From Salinibacter sp. 10B (lineage in GTDB: Bacteria; Bacteroidota; Rhodothermia; Rhodothermales; Salinibacteraceae): 64,000 nt of DNA. Both the position numbers and the translations under genes were made by a program. The DNA lies in the NCBI RefSeq assembly GCF_002954405.1, contig NZ_MQWC01000004.1:1849909-1913908 (forward strand). The letters run 5' to 3'. Under the pieces are notes generated by a model, which had not been told where the DNA came from, did no database searches, and saw nothing but the letters and a program-made list of their open reading frames with translations. This document shows, one piece after another, positions 62,029-64,000 of this stretch (its first letter is position 1; each line of letters opens with the position of its first letter).

Positions 62029-63336
62029 CTATTCTACCGGCGGCGTGCCGTGGCCGTTGGTGCCGATGACGCCATGCTTCTTCCCGACCCGGCCGAAGGC
62101 CTCCAAAATCTGATCGAGTTCGTCGTCGGAGTGCGTGGCCATGTACGAGGTGCGCATCAGCGACTGCCCCTTCGGGACGGCGGGCGGCACCACGGCGTTC
62201 ACGAAGACGCCCTCGGCGAGCAGATCGCGCCAGAACCGGAAGCACTGCTCCATGTCCCCCACCACCACCGGGATGATGGGCGTCTCACTCTCCCACACGT
62301 CGAAGCCGAGCGCACGGAAGCCCTCGCGCATGTAGTCCGAAATCTCCCAGAGACGCTCCAGCCGCTCGGGCTCATTCTCAAGAATGTCGAGGCATTTCAG
62401 CACGGTCGCCACCGTGGACGGTGGCATGGAGGCACTAAAGATGTGGGTGGAGGCCTCGTGCCGAATGTATTCGACCACGTCTTTGTCGCCGACGCAGAAC
62501 CCACCAATGGACGAAAAGCTTTTCGAGAAGGTGCCCGTAATCAGGTCCACCTCGTCCTCAAGTCCGAACGTGGAGGCGGAGCCGTGTCCGCCCGGTCCAA
62601 TGACCCCGATGGCGTGGGCATCATCCAGCATGAGCGCCGCGTCGAACTCCTCTGCCAGCTCCAACAGCTCCGGCACCTGGGCAATCTTGCCGCTCATGGA
62701 GAAGACGCCGTCGGTGGCAATCAGTTTGCCGGCGTCCGGCTTTTCCTCGTGCGCCCGCTCCAGCATGCCACGCAGGTGCTCCATGTCGTTGTGCTGGTAG
62801 CGGCGCGTCTCTGCCAGACTGGCCTGCGTTCCCGCGACGATGCAGGCGTGGTTGTCTTTGTCGGAAAAGATAATGTCGTTCCGCCCGGCAATCGACTGCA
62901 GCACCCCCTCGTTCGTCATGTAGCCGGTGGAAAACAGGACCGCCTTGTCCTTTCCCATAAACTCCGCCAGCCGGTGCTCCAACTCCAGGTGAAGGTCGAG
63001 CGTGCCGTTCAAGAAGCGGCTGCCCGTGCACCCGGTCCCGTACTTGTCGATCGCGTCCTTCGCAGCCTCCTGCACACGCGGATCGGAGGTAAGGCCGAGG
63101 TAATTGTTTGACCCCGCCATGATGACCTCATCCCCATCCATGACGGCCCGCGAGCCTTCACTGTATTCGATGGGTCGAAAATACGGATACAGATCCGCTT
63201 GCTTCACCTTCGCATAGTCGTTGGTGGGATCGAAGAAACGGTGACACTTTTCGAAAAGGGACGGCTCATCGAGGGTGTCCGTCTCCACCTCTTCGGTGTG
63301 CACAAACTCGTGAGGCCGCTTCTGATCAGTCATCAT
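62029..63336 (-). CDS. Serine palmitoyltransferase-family enzyme (alpha-oxoamine synthase)
   Basis: 435 residues, PLP-dependent condensation of an amino acid with an acyl thioester. The PLP Lys is K272 in TGTFSKSFSSIGGF; His163 (DKDNHACIV), Asp239/His241 (LDDAHAIGV) and GTGCTGSRFLNGT complete the site. The phrases GSRFLNGTLDLHLELE and MATHSDDELDQIL match soluble bacterial SPT more closely than Kbl or BioF. Relatives in Bacteroidota use cysteate to make capnine sulfonolipids (family knowledge), and Salinibacter is known for sulfonolipid. It pairs with the ceramide-synthase-like gene downstream. ATG 63336 or 63333. Confidence 0.87.
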   Translation of the reverse strand: MMTDQKRPHEFVHTEEVETDTLDEPSLFEKCHRFFDPTNDYAKVKQADLYPYFRPIEYSEGSRAVMDGDEVIMAGSNNYLGLTSDPRVQEAAKDAIDKYGTGCTGSRFLNGTLDLHLELEHRLAEFMGKDKAVLFSTGYMTNEGVLQSIAGRNDIIFSDKDNHACIVAGTQASLAETRRYQHNDMEHLRGMLERAHEEKPDAGKLIATDGVFSMSGKIAQVPELLELAEEFDAALMLDDAHAIGVIGPGGHGSASTFGLEDEVDLITGTFSKSFSSIGGFCVGDKDVVEYIRHEASTHIFSASMPPSTVATVLKCLDILENEPERLERLWEISDYMREGFRALGFDVWESETPIIPVVVGDMEQCFRFWRDLLAEGVFVNAVVPPAVPKGQSLMRTSYMATHSDDELDQILEAFGRVGKKHGVIGTNGHGTPPVE

Positions 63337-63751
63337 GTATGCAGGGACGTGATGCGTAAGCGCACGTACGGGCCGGCCAAGACGTCAATTGCCGCCACTG
63401 GTCCGACCCAAAACAGCAGGGATCTAGTCCTCCCTTCTATAGATAGTCGCGGCGACTTCGACGAAGGTAACACGCCAACTGCCGGGGGACATCGCCGCAA
63501 TGGAGCAAGGTCACGCGGTTGCTCGCAAAATGGACTGCCTATGTACGCTTTGGGTCGCGCGCGTGTCCTCCGAACCTTTGACGTTTCTGTTCTTGGAAGG
63601 GCTTCCGTCCCGAATCAGCCGCATTTTGTGAGGCCTTTCACATCCATAGGCCGTCCACACGCCCGCGTCGTCTCGTTTTCGGTGGATCTGTCCTCTGGCC
63701 TCTCGCTCGGCTTCATATATTTTCCATACGCGACGCGAGGCCGTCGGGTCG
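63337..63751. other. Intergenic region, no gene recognised
   Basis: 415 bases. Two long overlapping frames cross it but neither is protein-like, and one is antisense to the DUF5683 gene. Confidence 0.45.
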
Positions 63752-64000
63752 TCAGAACCGGAGCCGAACGCGCATCTCGGCGCCAGTGACGGCCGATCCG
63801 AACACGGGGGCCGTCCGGGGATCCACCGTCGGGTGTACACGGAGGGACAACTCCTCTCCCACGTCGAACGTGAGCAGGTGGGCACTCACGTAGGCGTCCA
63901 GCACGGTGAGGGCGTAGAAGAGTCCAGTGCCCAAAATCGAAAGGTCTCGCTTCCGGCGAAACTGGTCGCGCTGGTTTCGAAGCTCTTGCAGCCGCCACTG
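63752..64000 (-). CDS. C-terminal part of a DUF5683-like protein (5' end beyond window)
   Basis: 82 residues before TGA at 63752; the frame is open to the right edge. It reads LQELRNQRDQFRRKRDLSIL, then a hydrophobic helix GLFYALTVLDAYVSAHL and a beta-rich end (MRVRLRF). The VLDAYVSAHL...FD pattern is the conserved C-terminus of DUF5683 envelope proteins of Bacteroidota. Function unknown. Confidence 0.75.
   Translation of the reverse strand, partial: QWRLQELRNQRDQFRRKRDLSILGTGLFYALTVLDAYVSAHLLTFDVGEELSLRVHPTVDPRTAPVFGSAVTGAEMRVRLRF

Overview
The window looks like chromosomal DNA of an extremely halophilic bacterium of the Rhodothermota, close to Salinibacter. This is inferred from high GC, strongly acidic proteins, TonB and bactofilin genes, a carotenoid/retinal gene set, a serine-palmitoyltransferase-type enzyme, and a glutamine synthetase that resembles haloarchaeal GlnA. 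It is mostly ordinary chromosome with many small transcription units on both strands, interrupted by several decaying or accessory patches. No rRNA operon, CRISPR array, intact transposase or prophage was seen.

Layout. 1-3100: L-threonine dehydrogenase (runs off the left edge) divergent from an Lrp-type regulator and glnA. 3100-8265: a 35-bp tandem repeat array, a CBS-pair protein, an NmrA-like protein, a CAU tRNA, two decayed genes (one interrupted by a 159-bp MITE, one a GH30 glycosidase remnant) and a fasciclin lipoprotein. 8265-17121: RDD protein, TenA with a sodium symporter, a lipoprotein, a THUMP methyltransferase, a second CBS protein, a lipoprotein whose stop codon is made by a small inserted element, and an AT-richer membrane protein gene. 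17170-22205: NDH-2-like enzyme, DUF2892 protein, and a phytoene-desaturase-like/Blh operon (retinal synthesis) divergent from an Rrf2 regulator. 22322-31813: OsmC, FmdB-like protein, TetR and a complete tripartite RND efflux system; matching palindromes before fmdB-tetR and at the start of the tolC gene suggest TetR control of both.

31843-42814: LytTR two-component pair, TPR lipoprotein, TonB receptor, bactofilin, two divergent small Cys-rich genes each preceded by a TTTAGA-N5-TCTAAA palindrome, a carotenoid oxygenase and a PAS/LOV-like histidine kinase. 42972-52118: mutS, J-domain protein, UspA, isochorismatase-like hydrolase, a large flavin/iron-sulfur membrane fusion protein, NAD kinase and tRNA-Phe. 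52345-55385: an accessory patch with a GIY-YIG gene and an unrecognised two-gene operon lying between two partial copies of the 3' end of an MmeI-like restriction-modification gene. 55731-64000: DUF6567 lipoprotein, EF-hand protein, an orphan integrase-N-domain/RHH-like protein, two more MITEs, rhomboid, HAD phosphatase, a GNAT protein resembling bacterial ceramide synthase, a serine-palmitoyltransferase-family enzyme (together a likely sphingo-/sulfonolipid locus) and the end of a DUF5683 gene.

The best candidates for something undescribed are the two-gene operon at 53391-54223, the divergent Cys-rich pair with shared operators at 39366-40127, the flavin/polyferredoxin fusion at 48495-50822 and the SAM-like/RHH protein at 56984-58090. 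All family assignments are by eye from sequence; no database search was run.
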